NCBI GenBank assembly: GCA_947359465.1
Contig: OX375876.1
Span: 70,004,998-70,068,997, forward strand
Source of the DNA: Metellina segmentata
Lineage: Eukaryota; Arthropoda; Arachnida; Araneae; Tetragnathidae
Direction: 5' to 3'
Length of the DNA: 64,000 bases
The notes below the pieces were generated by a model. It saw nothing but the letters and a program-made list of their open reading frames with translations. It was not told the DNA's origin and searched no databases. A program made the position numbers and the translations under genes. This document shows positions 13,020-24,695 of this stretch, one piece after another. The first letter of the stretch is position 1. Every line of letters begins with the position of its first letter.

Positions 13020-13700
13020 CCCTCTTAACGCATCTACTCCCATTGAATCTAATTAAACCTCCCAGAGACTCCAACTGCGAAGTATATTAATTGAAACACC
13101 CGGAACCAGTGGTTGAAATTTCATTCCAAAAGTGTCACTGCGTGTGGAAGTAAATGCCCGTCTCATTTAAGTCCCACAACTCCTCTCTAGAGCTCTTCGT
13201 GTAAACTCGCGACCACACCTGACACCCATTCCGACGTTACCTGAAACTGCACGCAGAAATTGACCGAAATAAAATCCTTCAGTAGAAACTCCAGTCTGGG
13301 AAGGCTTCGGGAAGAGCAGTAATTAACTCCCACTGCGGATCGATGGCCCCCAACAGGGCTGAAATCCCACATAAAATCCCTTTACCCGACTCAGTACCTG
13401 CCCGATGGAGGCTTTCATTAGCGATTTCTGATTAAGTGCAGTCCTTCGGATGACCTGGAAACACACCCTTTGTATTAATTCCTTGACTCATTACGAAATT
13501 AATCAATGACGGAGTGTGCCGTGTGGAGTAATGCCGTTTGAAGGGAAATAACGGAGCGACTGAGATGTAAAGAGTGACAGCTGAAATAAGTAATTACACG
13601 AAGGTGGGATATGTTTGCTATAAATAATCACTTATTGATGTGGGGGCGATTATCTGGCTTTGGGATGTTTCTTGGTGTACATTTAAACGCGATATTAACA
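13020..13700. promoter_or_regulatory. Non-repetitive balanced-composition island, candidate regulatory element
   Basis: About 0.7 kb with markedly higher GC and sequence complexity than its surroundings and no transposon hallmark. It contains an AP-1-type TGACTCAT at 13484-13491, close to TTAATT and AATTAATCAATGA homeodomain-like sites. A TALE/E-box-like TGACAGCTG lies at 13575-13583. No long open frame (a 61-codon minus frame at 13187-13372 is the best). Could be an enhancer or an unrecognised old repeat; only conservation would tell. Confidence 0.35.
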
Positions 13701-14178
13701 CAGTGTGATGTCTTTTCTAATCCTTCATGAGAGAGTGTTATGATTCCTTGCCGTACGTTGTCCTTCTGATGGTTTATCTTCGCGCCTTGAACTGTCCCGT
13801 AGTGACCAGCATGTGATGCAAAAAACTGTCACAAATTCCGGGCAGGGGATTTGTTTTTCTACTTGGAGTAATAGGACAGTATTGCCTCGACAAAGTATCC
13901 TGTCAGTAGCAAAACCGTTCATATACTGATGGTAGATATATCTTGTCGAAACCAATTGGAGGGTTATAGGAGGGTTATCAGTGCCTGTGAAAAAATGCAT
14001 TGCATGCCTGTGTAGATGTCATTCATTTCTGTGAGCTATTTGATGCATACACTGATGAAACATTTGTTTGTTTAGTAGCTTTCGGCTGGGTAACACTTAA
14101 TAATTGGTGATAAACATTCATTTTGCATTCACTTGCTAATGTTGTTGGTTTTATAATAGCTTATTCTGTTACTTTCAG

Positions 14179-14420
14179 TACGACGTACATTCAACTATAT
14201 GCTACCAATTATCCGTATACTAGCTTTAAATTTTAGATTACAGCCGGTACAGCAGTTGAACCATGATCGCGCTAAGAAAGAATTTAGCCAACGGACCGAA
14301 CATCAGATCTACCTGGAAAGTTTTAGGAATCACGCAATGAAAGAATTTAGACGACAGCCGTTACACCAGTTGTACCTTGAAGGTTATAAAAATCGCACCA
14401 ACAAAGAAAAGCGCTTGTGA
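14179..14420 (+). CDS. Candidate exon encoding three 21-residue repeats
   Basis: A plausible acceptor (TGTTACTTTCAG, AG at 14177-14178) leads into a frame open to TGA at 14418-14420 (ATG at 14199). From about residue 13 after the ATG the translation consists of a repeat of about 21 residues. Unit 1 is shortened and begins LQPVQQLNHD; unit 2 contains EHQIYLESFRNHAMKEF; unit 3 contains PLHQLYLEGYKNRTNKE. The underlying 63-bp DNA repeat has diverged considerably, yet the frame stays open, which hints at protein-level constraint. No family recognised. It could also be a decayed DNA minisatellite that is open by chance. Confidence 0.35.
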
Positions 14421-14624
14421 TATATCTAAAGCCGTATATCTATATCTATAGTAAATAAGGTCAGCCTTACAAATTGGTGATAGTTTTAGCTTTGTGTGAC
14501 AAAACAGCTACAATACTTATTAACCCTGAAATGATCAGAACTTTACTCTCTTCGTGTGGGTAAAGCATTAGTCTTTTCAATAACTATTTGCGTCGATCTC
14601 TTTTCACTTCCACATTTTATGTGG

Positions 14625-14957
14625 GCCCCAGAAACGCACTTGTTAGAGTCCTGAATTAGCAACCGGACGGTTGCGATTTCAAAACTCTATTCAACCAAAA
14701 CAACGGTTACTAGGGAGCTGGTGCACGAAAACTTCGTCGTGGACTCTAGTGTCCTCACGTTGGCATAGAGTGAACGTTAGTTTTGAGAATGCAAAGTTTT
14801 AGAGTGTGGTGCCAGATCAGGTGTTGACCTCGTCATCTGGCCATGGTTAAAAATTACGAGGTGTTATCTTCCTTCATGTCTTCCTTAGGGATTAATCCTG
14901 TACCATTGACAATGGCTATTTTGTTGCTCCACTGCGATGTAAATTCAACTACCCAAT
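14625..14957 (+). mobile_element. SINE-B copy, near full length
   Basis: Sense-orientation copy. The head contains TAGCAACCGGACGGTTGCG with a box-B-like region, the body contains GTGGTGCCAGATCAGGTG and CTCGTCATCTGGCCATGG, and the 3' end contains TTGTTGCTCCACTGCGATG before TAAATTCAACTACC. Of the copies here, this one and the copy at 19.2-19.5 kb best define the family. Confidence 0.7.
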
Positions 14958-17755
14958 TCAACCTCAACACAGTTTTTGTTTTAAGTCACTACAAATTAAA
15001 GAAATCTCCTTCCACCTTCTTCGATCTTTTTAATGTCACAAATATCATACTTATCCTTCCTTCCCGCTATCTTTCCACTCGCTATGTAATTTGTAATGCA
15101 CTGACCCATATTATCAAGCCCACAAAGGTCATTCAAGTTCTTCATCTCGAGCCATTGACATAAGCCGCTTCAACAATTCATCTGTAGATGTGACTATAAC
15201 CAATTTGGCACAGGGCTACACATAACGACATATACCTTCACTATTTATTTAATTAATTACCAAAAAGTATAGTTTTTATAGTAGGTTTAAGATAAATCAA
15301 TACCTAAAAGAAGAAACTTTGTGCCTTTGTCCAGGCATTTATAGGTAAATGAGGGACAGAAGGCGGAAAGTATAAGATGACGCATAGGAATTTGTTTAAT
15401 GGCAAATGAGCAATCGTTGAAATTCTTTTTATCTAAACTGTCTAGCTTCGAAAGATTTTGTACTGAAACATGTGTCGTTTTCGCGTTAAAACTGCATATT
15501 CATCAGCGTTTGACTTTCAAGTTCAAGAAAAATCTTTTTTGTAATTTTAAAACTTGACCTTAGAGTCTCTATATCAGTTGTTTGTTACGGTTGAGAAATA
15601 GTTAGGTTCATTTTGAAGTAAACTCTATCATATAGCCATTTTTGTTATCCAATATATGATTATGTTATGTTTCCTTAATAACTGGGATAGATGAGACATC
15701 TATTGTAAAGATAATATGACGCATTGGTGCTAGATTAATTTCAATAAAACCTATTCCAGTATTTACTTTGTCATTCGATTGCTCGAAAGTAATTATTTTG
15801 GCAACACATTTTATTGCACGTGTGTAAAAATATATGAATTTAAAAAACAATGCGCAATTACTTTGTTAAATAAATATGATAATTTCGCCAGATTATTTAT
15901 GGAAATATTCCGAATTATCTAAGGCTACGTGGTACAAAGATAAGTTAAAGCAATCTGTTTGTGATATAAATTATCGAAAAATCAGTCTCCATGTGACATA
16001 GGACATTTACAGTGTAAGACGATGAGACAAATATGTACATTTTGTCAATAGTTCATTAAAACCAAGTAACGAGACAATTCAGTGCTCTCTCTTTCTCTTG
16101 TTTCACAAATGAGCTTTACTGGTGGGAGATTTAAAGGTTATAATCAAATTTTCGCCTTTTTTGTTATCAAGGTATCCTGAGCGTGAACCAAAATTGGCTT
16201 GCTGATTATTTTTAGAGATATTTGAAAAATGATTTGCTATCGATAAGAAAACAGCTAGAGGAAGCTTGCATCTGAGTTTGAGAGATCTGCGGTATAAATA
16301 CCCACCCCATAGCTATAATTAAAGAAAATGGCAACTACGTTCATTTTAGATGAATCAAAAACCCACAAAATTTCATATGAACTATAACTGATGAACTTAA
16401 TGTTGGGGAGAGTAGATTTCTACCACAACATATCGTGATTGTATTGTATGTATAACATGGGATAAAGTTTATTAAGCCTTAAGGGGTCATGTATACATTA
16501 TTCCACAATGCAACTGCAATTTTCTCTGATCACTTGTAATATTTTTCTAGACGTTTTAACCAATAGAATCATTGTAAGGAATCTTTCAAATTGTAGTTGT
16601 GGTTATTTAGTAATTTTGTGTGCTGTAGTATGAAATAAAGACTACTCTAATTGAAAATCCCATGACGTTCATAGGATTAAACCTGTTATTAATAACAGTT
16701 GGCGTTGAAACAGGATGATTTTCCTAAGCATCCTGAAAAACTGATAGCACTGAAAACTGAAAAACTGAAAAGCAGTAAAACTGATGCGCTACATGAATAG
16801 TTACGTTGGTTTCAGACAGATGAGAAGAACCAAATTATGTATAACATATTTTGTGTAATAACTTGTTACAATATCACAGACCCTTGTTATATTTACTGGA
16901 AACCTACATGACAATGCAGTCAAAATGAAACATTGAGTAAGGGGAACATATCCAACACTAAAATAGCTAAGTTTATACGAGGATATATTATCTCGTATTA
17001 TAACGTTATGTAAAGCAGAAGTACGGATTTTAACCACGAAATGTTTCTGGTAGATTGCTCTATCTTTCCACTTAACGCTACATTACATTTGTGTTATCCT
17101 CTAACAGTACAGTACTGAAAAGGATTGCTTAGAACAGTTTCATTGAAAGTCATGGCATTAACCATTTCTGACGTTAGGAGGTAAGGTAATCCAGGACAAT
17201 TCTCTTGAAATATTTTACGGCAGTATCCAGAGTTATTTAAACATAAAGTTTAAAAAGATCTGCTGCATCAAGTAGGACAAACACTTCTTCTTGCACTCGA
17301 AAGTGATATTGCTACTTCCTCAAGCAAATTTAAATTAATATCATTATTATATACTATAAAAACAGTATTTAGATGATAAATGTTTGCTTTAGGGCCCTTC
17401 ACAAAACCTTAACATGGTCATGAGTCATTAGTTTTGTTACTCCCGAATAATTTTGGTATAACTACCAATAATTTAATGTTCTTCGTTTGAGTACACTAAC
17501 TGCAAAAGCCTATTAAAATATTTTCTGTTTTAGCCCGTATGCTTAAGTTTTAAGCACATCTTAACCATTTCATCTACATCTCAATCAACAATCATTTACA
17601 ATACATACTGGAAGCTCTCTTATATACTCTAAAAATGTTTTCGACAAGAACCTTTGCTCATCGTTTTAACTTTGCCCTTTTATCTTAAGTTATACTGCCT
17701 ACATCCATAGGACCCGAGCAGAGCATCTGTTCTTTAGTTTCTTAATAGCCATCTA
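14958..17755. other. AT-rich DNA, nothing recognised
   Basis: No supported feature. A short imperfect CTGAAAA-type repeat lies at about 16739-16785. Confidence 0.45.
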
Positions 17756-17880
17756 AGCTGTGGTCAAATAGAAGCGCAAAACAAAACACGCGTAGACCAA
17801 TCAGATCAGCCGGTGTGAGCGGTTGAAATTACCTGATTGGTTTGCAAGTGTTGCTTTTCGCGTCCTATTTGACTACGACT
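17756..17880. mobile_element. 125-bp hairpin MITE with TA target duplication
   Basis: The two halves are imperfect inverted repeats of about 50 bp. The left end reads AGCTGTGGTCAAATAGAAGC; the reverse complement of the right end reads AGTCGTAGTCAAATAGGACG. Both arms also contain ACCAATCAG. It is flanked by TA on each side (17754-17755 and 17881-17882), as for Tc1/mariner-type insertions. Nearly the whole element can fold on itself. No coding capacity. Confidence 0.75.
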
Positions 17881-18361
17881 TAATTGGTAAAGTGATTATA
17901 GTGCTCGTCTACAATCCAGTAGGTATCGTTTCAAATCGCGGTGTGCAAGCGCATGGTTTTTAGGGATTGTATGTTTGAAGAAGCGTCAATTTAATCGGGT
18001 GCTCCTTCACAAGTAACCGAAATTTCGATTCTTGAATTGCCGAAAAGGTCAATAGTCGAGCTTTACATATACAATTTTTAAATAATTACTCAATTTAATT
18101 TACGCATTCATGGATGTGTTGTTACCCATATTTAATTTTTGTCTATTTTTAATAAATATAGCATCGATTTCCATTTCACGCATTGAAATTATATAATATA
18201 GAAAACACTGGAAATTGAATTTCTTGTATTTTTTACTAGCGTTAATTCCCATTTTCATCAAGGGGATTACCTAATTAGCTACATAACATCCACTTCAAGT
18301 ATGTAATAATAACTTGTTCAAAGGCAATTCTCTAAGTTTTATATATTTAATAATCGGCTAT

Positions 18362-18437
<76 letters not shown>

Positions 18438-19224
18438 TTATAATTCCATTTGAGACCCTGATACATTAATATTTCTTATCTACAAGCTATTTATTTAATT
18501 TCAACGCAATGTAATTACTATTAGTCTAAAAAACTTCACAAATAGATAAAGGTGGTTATGACTTTACGCATAAAGCCAAAGCAATCAAATTTGATTTACT
18601 GAATCGACGAGACGATTGTAGAAACAATTTGCGAGTACTACTGTAAATCACATCACTACATGAAATGTTTTCGAAGTCATTTTGTTTGCATAACAATTTA
18701 TACAAACTGGATATGTAATTTTGGTTACTTGGTTACCATTTAAAGTAATTTGAACTTGTTAATAGGTTCAAACTATACACAAATGGAAACAACGTATACT
18801 GTATAGAACAAAAACTAAAAGTAACCTACAATTAGGTTAGGTTAATTTATACTAATAAGTGTGGATTTTAGTAAAACATATATAGTTTTCACTTTAAAAT
18901 TTGTAGTGATTTAAGTGAAACCACTAGGTTTTATACATTAGCAGTATCGTATAGTACAGTTAAGCATTGATTCAAAAAATTATAAGCAAGCTCACTTTCC
19001 ACAGTAATTTAAGTTTATCAAAATAAAATATCTTTCTAGATTATAATAACTAGACTAACTATGAAACGAGGTTTAATAAATTCTTAGAAACCATTTAAAC
19101 TACAGAGAGTTTTATTCTATAATTAGTTAACCAATGTTAAATTGCATAGACTAATTAGGTTTAAATAGTTTTACATCAAAGAACAATTTTATTTCCAACT
19201 TGGGAAAGATAAATTTTCTTTTAC
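17881..19224. other. AT-rich DNA with one AT microsatellite
   Basis: Apart from an (AT)n tract at about 18365-18434 (roughly 35 units), nothing was recognised. Confidence 0.5.
18365..18434. repeat. (AT)n microsatellite, about 70 bp
   Basis: Uninterrupted AT dinucleotide run. Confidence 0.98.
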
Positions 19225-19526
19225 GGGGCCGAGAAAAGTCTAATTTGTAGAATCGCGGATTAGCATCCTGATGGTTGTGAGTTCAAAACTCCTTCAAACC
19301 AAAGACCGTCGTGAACGTGGCAGGCGGCCAACATTAAATCTCTCGTTGCCTAAAATATCCTCACATTAGAGTGGGAAGTTTGGCGAGTTGGGTGCCAGCT
19401 CAGGTCATGGCCTCGTCATCTGACCGAGGTTCCAAATTATAAGCAGCAGTATTTGATACTTTTCCTGAGAGGTTGATCACAATTCCCGGTTGTTTTGCTC
19501 CAATGTAACGTTAATTCAACTACCTA
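19225..19526 (+). mobile_element. SINE-B copy, near full length, Helitron in its tail
   Basis: Sense-orientation SINE-B. The head contains TCCTGATGGTTGTGAGTTC (box-B-like), the body GGGTGCCAGCTCAGG and CCTCGTCATCTGACCGAGG, and the 3' end TTTTGCTCCAATGTAACG. Its CTACCTACA tail is interrupted by the Helitron starting at 19531. The sequence resuming after that Helitron (TCTACCTATATA) fits the continuation of the same tail. Confidence 0.7.
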
Positions 19527-19530
19527 CATA

Positions 19531-21044
19531 TCTATATAAATAAGAATGGAGTGTTTGTTTGTACATTCAATATTTTCGACCCATTTCAAGTTTTCTATCC
19601 GTTTTAGACCCTTCTGATGTCGAATCCGCCTTTTTCTCGTTTGGTGTCTGTCTGTCCGTCTGTCCGTCTGTCTGTCTGTCTGTATGTATGTTGTGCCCTA
19701 TACACGTCCACGCGGTTTAAGATATTATCATGGAAATTTGCATACAGTGAGTACTTATCTTCATTTAGTGAGTGGCATTTGTTGCGAAAGTCTGTCTGTC
19801 CGTCTTTCTGTTCTATGCTCGATTTTGTGTTTGTGTGTTTGTGTAGACATCACATGAATTGTATTCCAGATATTTGATTGCAGTGTACTTTATTTTATAC
19901 AGTATATATTAGTTTAGTGAAGTAAGTATACTTAAATCAACCATAATTTGGTAGTTTTGGAAAAATTGGAATGTCTATTGAATATTACGATTACTTCGAT
20001 TGCTTTACCAGTACTGCTAAAAAAGTAATTATTCTTCAAAAAGTTATTTTTTTTTATGGAATTTCATTTCTGATACTTCATTTATTTCGAGTCTTATTTT
20101 TATTCTTTGCGCAGTGAAAACGATTTCCGAATATTTGGGACAGACGATATTTTTCAACGAAACGAGAATGAACAAGATCGCGCGAGCAGTTATATTTTTT
20201 CTGGTTCTTTGGCTCTCAATTAATTTCTCATTTCTAAATTTTGTACACTTTTAGTTGTAAGTTATGGCAACTGTGCGAGATCAAGAGATAAAATTGAATC
20301 ACAAATTAATATCTTTAGAACAATTTTTTGCGACATCTTTTATTTTGTTTTATTTCGCTGTTTCCTGTTTTAAATATTTATTATTTTAATAAATGTGTTT
20401 TCCTTCTCATAACACGCAACAGCACCACAAAGTATTAGACTTGAAAATGTTAGGTAAATCAGTATAAATTTTCAGTACATTTTAAGTGTAGTTATGCCAT
20501 TATTTAAAGAATAATGCCGTTATTGAAAGAATAATAATGTTTAAAAATCCAAACTAGAACTTTTTCCAACATTAAAAAATTCGTTGTAATAATGTCAGGA
20601 GAAGATTGCAAAATTTCACAATGTCGCATACCGGAGGCAAGAGTGCCACAAGTAAAAAATATGTTTTGTTGACTATGAGTGCGAGAGCACTCGCCGCCGT
20701 AAATCGTAATTTTAATTAATTGAGTTGAACATGAAAATAAATTAAGAAAGGGAATTCCAAATCTTCCTATAAATCGTCTTTTATAGTAGTAACCTTAGTA
20801 ACACCTTTCGTCATTTTGTAGCTTTGTCATACAGCAATTGTGCGATGTATGTGAAATGTATTACATGAATGGATATGCATGTGTAGGATTTGTGTCCAAA
20901 GTAAGTTGTAGAAAATATAAAGATAGCGAAAGATGTTAAAATAAATTTTTATTCTACAAAAAACGTAAGTTATTATAAATTTTGATTATCTCTTCAATCT
21001 AGAGTAAACCAATTTAAACGGAGTAAGGTCGGGTATTTTGCTAG
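19531..21044 (+). mobile_element. Non-autonomous Helitron-1, both ends present
   Basis: The 5' end is TCTATATAAATAAGAATGGA preceded by A. The 3' end is TTTTGCTAG followed by T, with a degenerate hairpin just upstream (CGGAGTAAGGTCGGG, an eroded form of a palindromic stem). This A/TC...CTAG/T arrangement without target duplication is the Helitron signature. At 1,514 bp it has no Rep/helicase frame, so it depends on a partner element. Near the 5' end is a TCTG/TCCG microsatellite (19646-19690), common in Helitrons of this type, and a short perfect hairpin GAGTGCGAGAGCACTC lies near 20687. Confidence 0.75.
19646..19690 (+). repeat. (TCTG/TCCG)n microsatellite
   Basis: Tetranucleotide run inside Helitron-1; the resulting short plus-strand open frame is not a gene. 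Confidence 0.9.
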
Positions 21045-21086
21045 TCTACCTATATATTTCAACTAAATTTGTTTGAATAAAACCTA

Positions 21087-21738
21087 TCTTTCTGTTATAA
21101 AAATAATTTCAATCTTTTTTTCGGGTTTATTCGCTTTGTGATTGGTAGATAGCGAGTCTTGTGGTTCAACGGGCTAATGAATTTTGAGCACGCGCAGACG
21201 ATAAACACAGTTACATATCTTAATAAATTCTTTCATAAAATTTGATGGTACGCGCTAGAAAGTTTGCAATGTTTTCAGAAGTACCGGTAAATTCGGTCGC
21301 CGTTTCCATAGCAACAGTCGAATATGAAAATCTTAAAAAATGCTACTACAACACTGATCAGCTAAAATACTTAAAATTATGATGAGATTTCTTCTGAATT
21401 TTAACAATGTTATTTATTTAACAATTTACTTTTTTATGTGGAAATGAGATGTTTTGTTCTTGACATTTTTAAAAACATTTTGTTTTTATTTACCGTATAT
21501 TTCAGTGTATAAACCAAGAATTTTTGGAACGTTTCCTAAAGCTAAAGTACGGGGGTCGGCTAATATACGGATCCGCTAATCTCGCAAAAAAAGTAGGAAA
21601 TTATCCGTTACTCGGGCGCATGCGATAAATATCGCTATTTCGCAAATATATTTAGTTCGCGATGCGAAGTAAATATGAATGCGTTGCAATCATCGAGGGT
21701 TGACGAGCAATAGCGAGCAGGGGGGGGGAGCCCCCTAG
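21087..21738 (+). mobile_element. Non-autonomous Helitron-2, copy 1
   Basis: The 5' end is TCTTTCTGTTATAAAAATAA preceded by A. The 3' end is AGCCCCCTAG followed by T, just after a G-run/C-run hairpin, a classic Helitron terminus. The first 450 bp or so match the minus-strand copy at 62701-63365 at roughly 85% identity, and the similarity stops exactly at the TC, confirming the 5' boundary. Shared sequence includes an inverted CCAAT box (GTGATTGGTAGATAGCGAG), an RFX X-box-like GTTTCCATAGCAAC at 21302-21315, and a 37-codon open frame. Near 21490-21570 is a pair of inverted motifs, CCGTATATTTCAGTGTATAA and GGGGTCGGCTAATATACGG, of a kind common in metazoan repeats. Confidence 0.75.
21269..21382 (+). 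pseudogene. 37-codon frame inside Helitron-2 (possible captured exon piece)
   Basis: ATG-to-TGA frame beginning MFSEVPVNSVAVSIATVEYE. The Helitron copy at 62.7-63.4 kb holds the same frame with the same stop and no indel (63053-63166, minus). The two copies differ at about 15 of 114 bases. My count is roughly 6 synonymous and 8 non-synonymous codon changes, so there is no sign of purifying selection. It may be a remnant of a host or transposon exon carried by the family. No known domain. Confidence 0.3.
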
Positions 21739-21797
21739 TTTACATCAAATTAATTTAATGCATTGATATATAAAATTAAAAAAATCAGATAGACATT

Positions 21798-22027
21798 GTG
21801 TGCAGTCGGTGCTTAATGGGTATGTCCACTGATCCAACAACTTTCGAGCTATAATCAGCGCAGGTTCGATTCCTGCCATGTGCATTCTTCTCTGGATGTA
21901 TTTCTGCCTTCTGTGACAGTAAAAGTTTGAAATACGTGTCTGTGTATATTACTTGATATTTGTATGTCTTGTGTCAGTAGTCCAAATATGACCCTTGTGT
22001 CATAAACATAAAACCCAACAAACCAAC
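21798..22027 (+). mobile_element. SINE-A copy, full length with target duplication
   Basis: tRNA-derived head with a good box B (CAGGTTCGATTCCTGCC), a middle region with TTCTCTGGATGTATTTCTGC, then CCAAATATGACCCTTGTGTC, ATAAA and a CAACAAACCAACC tail. Flanked by near-identical 12-mers, CAGATAGACATT before and CAGATAGAAATT after. This is the best-preserved SINE-A here. Confidence 0.85.
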
Positions 22028-22109
22028 CAGATAGAAATTTTAAAACATAGTGGTTTGAAAACTATTTAAATTTGAGCGTGTTACTTTGAAGGAGCCATCG
22101 TATACCCAC

Positions 22110-22364
22110 TGCGATATAGTTTGTAGCGTATACCCATGTTTCGTATGCCCACTGCACTGGGGAATGCCCACTGCGATAGCAACCTTCGAGTTGTTTGTGG
22201 AGCAAGTTCAATTCCTGTCAGATGCAATCCTCCCTTTTTGCATTTCCCTCTCCAGTGTCGGTAAAATTTACATTATTATATTCCTTGATGTTGTACGTCT
22301 CGTGTCTGTAGCAGCATGACCGAATATGGCCCTTGCGTTTTAAAACACCCAAACCACTCAACCA
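22110..22364 (+). mobile_element. SINE-A copy, altered 5' end
   Basis: Second SINE-A less than 100 bp downstream of the previous one. Box-B-like CAAGTTCAATTCCTG, then TCTCCAGTGTCGGTAAAATT, then CGAATATGGCCCTTGCGTTT and a CCCAAACCACTCAACC tail. Its 5' part has three or four local copies of a TATGCCCACTGC-like motif, replacing the usual head start. Confidence 0.7.
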
Positions 22365-22734
22365 ATTTATCTTCATTTTATAGTTTTCCCTACTCCATGA
22401 GGCTTTGAAGAGACGTAATTGTGACCGATAACACATTACTTTGAATATACGCTTCCATGGAAGACCTGCTATATTATACTGCAGCATTATGGACGTGTAC
22501 CTCTTCACTTGTCATCCATACACTACTAGGAAGAGATTACTAATCTACAGGGGACGAATGTGCATATACTCAATTTATACACGAAAAATCCATGGACGTA
22601 TACTCTAGGTCATCTCAGGCTCTTTGAATTGACTGTATAACTTATCAAAGTACTACTAAAATACGCACAGTACTTTTACACATGACAGACGAATTTATTG
22701 AGAATTCTCCTCATCGCTATTCGAAAGAATAGCT

Positions 22735-22910
22735 ATCTAAATGGTTTCGACGAGATTTCTTAGTGGCGATTAAGACCTGACAATTTTTGCTAATGCCGAG
22801 ATACATCGTCATTAAGATACTGTAGATTGTTTCAGGATGACGTGATCAAAATGTAGGCAGTTTCCTTCTGAGGACTATATACCTCGTCCTATTCACGTAC
22901 CTTGTCAAGT
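22735..22910 (-). repeat. PAL repeat locus 2
   Basis: Carries the family end in reverse orientation (AATGGTTTCGACGAG) followed by degenerate units, including GCCGAGATACATCGTCATTA and CTATATACCTCGTCC. One of the more decayed copies. Confidence 0.55.
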
Positions 22911-22996
22911 AAAAGAATATTCAAATTATTGACTCGTGAAACATTAAGCCTGTTAACATTAAATGCAAGTTGAAGTTAATATTATCATGGTTAAGG

Positions 22997-23034
<38 letters not shown>

Positions 23035-24250
23035 ATTATCTGTAACTATGCCGATAGAAAGAAATTTTTAATTTTTATCCCGCTAAAGTGGTCTTTATTA
23101 TGTCATACATTTGTTTTAAGCGTTTAAAAAAATATGCAGTGGTTTGTGACCTGTGTGATAGAAATTTAAACAAGTTTTCATCAAAATTTAAAAATATACA
23201 GAGCGGGCTAAGTATGCGTTTCTTTAAAGTATTCTGCTTCAAGATAGTCCTAATTTGATGGAGCGATCTTCATTTGTTCTGATTTTTAAGACATATCGAA
23301 ATAAAGTGTTTAAAGAAATAAAAATCCTTCTATAGATAAACTTTCTTAGACCATAAAACTTGTATTGCGTACGCAGAGGGAACGACAAAAGCGTTCGATT
23401 TACTTACGCTCAGTTTATTGCATGTAAGAAGTGTTTTAGTTGCCTGAAGGCTTTTCATACGTCTAGTTAGCTTTTCTTGAACACACGCTTTTCAAAGGAC
23501 TGGAAATAATGTTTTTCCGTTTACTCTTCTAAACCAAACACTTGACAAGAATTATGTTTCGGGCGAGCTATCATATCCTAGAGGCATTTCTTTTATTATT
23601 ATTCAAACATTTTCGCACACATTGGAGTTTACAATAATACATCGTAATGGTTTTACCAAACAAATAGCTATTGAATTCTATGTAACAGGTTACACATTAC
23701 TCTTTATAAAAGTTGTAGTTATTCTAATTTGGCTTCTGAACATAATATGAATATAAATAGCAATATATGAATGCATATTACATCATAAATAGGTATGGAT
23801 AATAAATATAAATGTACCTTTAACATAATGCTGGGGGTTCGTTCAATTTTATAAAATATAATTTTAAATTCGAATAATATGTACAGTAATTTAAGTATTT
23901 TTTGCCTATTTTAATTCGTAATTCTATCCAATTTAAATTATTTTATTACTTAATAAATACTTAGTTGAGAACACTTTACGTTTTACTACCTATGAACATT
24001 TCATTACAACAAACAAAATGTTTGGAATTCTTTATCGAAACAAAAACGACCATTTTATTAGCATTAATCGAATGCTAGTAGCCAAAAGGCTTATACGTGT
24101 TTATAAAATAAAAATTAAATCGAAAACCACATATGTTTTTATAGCAAAACGCAATCAATATAGTATAACAATATCTATATCATATCATTAATGACAACTA
24201 ATTTAAAATAAAAACGATATATTTAATAAATTATGTTGAATGCTTTGGAA
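22911..24250. other. AT-rich DNA with a short AT microsatellite
   Basis: An (AT)n run lies at about 22999-23027. Otherwise nothing recognised. Confidence 0.45.
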
Positions 24251-24325
24251 TTTATGACGCAAGGGTCATATTTAGCTAAAGCTGCAACAGGCACAAGACA
24301 GAAAATGTGAAGTAATCAACGAGGG
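24251..24325 (-). mobile_element. SINE-A 3' fragment
   Basis: Minus-strand reading gives AAATATGACCCTTGCGTCAT followed by AAA, the diagnostic 3' segment of SINE-A, preceded by a diverged body (CTGTCTTGTGCCTGTTGCAG). The A/C-rich tail is lost. Confidence 0.6.
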
Positions 24326-24695
24326 AGAAAGAAAATCCAAATTAGAAGGGTAAAGGAGAGATGTAAACCAAAGAGTGGACATATTACAAGGGTGCCGCAG
24401 AGTTTTGATACTCGCGTTTACTTAAAGGAAGTAAAATCCCATAATAAACATTTTGTAACCATTGATACAAGATTAGGAAACTGGAGAGTACAATGTGATT
24501 TTTAAGAAATGGACCCAAACCTTTATTAAATGCTGAAGTTGTCCACTCGTTCATCTATAATTATTATAAGAAAACTAGCTTGCATTCCTTTATTATAAAT
24601 ACCTAGAGGTCTTCTTGAGAAAGGTGAAATCTCAAATGATTGGTCACCAGGAAAAGTGTTTTAATACTCTTATTTAAAAAAAAGGTAAACCCATA

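Noticed and set aside
13725..14000. 91-codon minus-strand open frame
   Set aside because: No recognisable domain, no convincing splice context, length within chance expectation.
21045..21086. TC at 21045 as the 5' end of Helitron-2
   Set aside because: Comparison with the copy at 63.4 kb shows similarity starting at 21087; the intervening bases fit the interrupted SINE-B tail.
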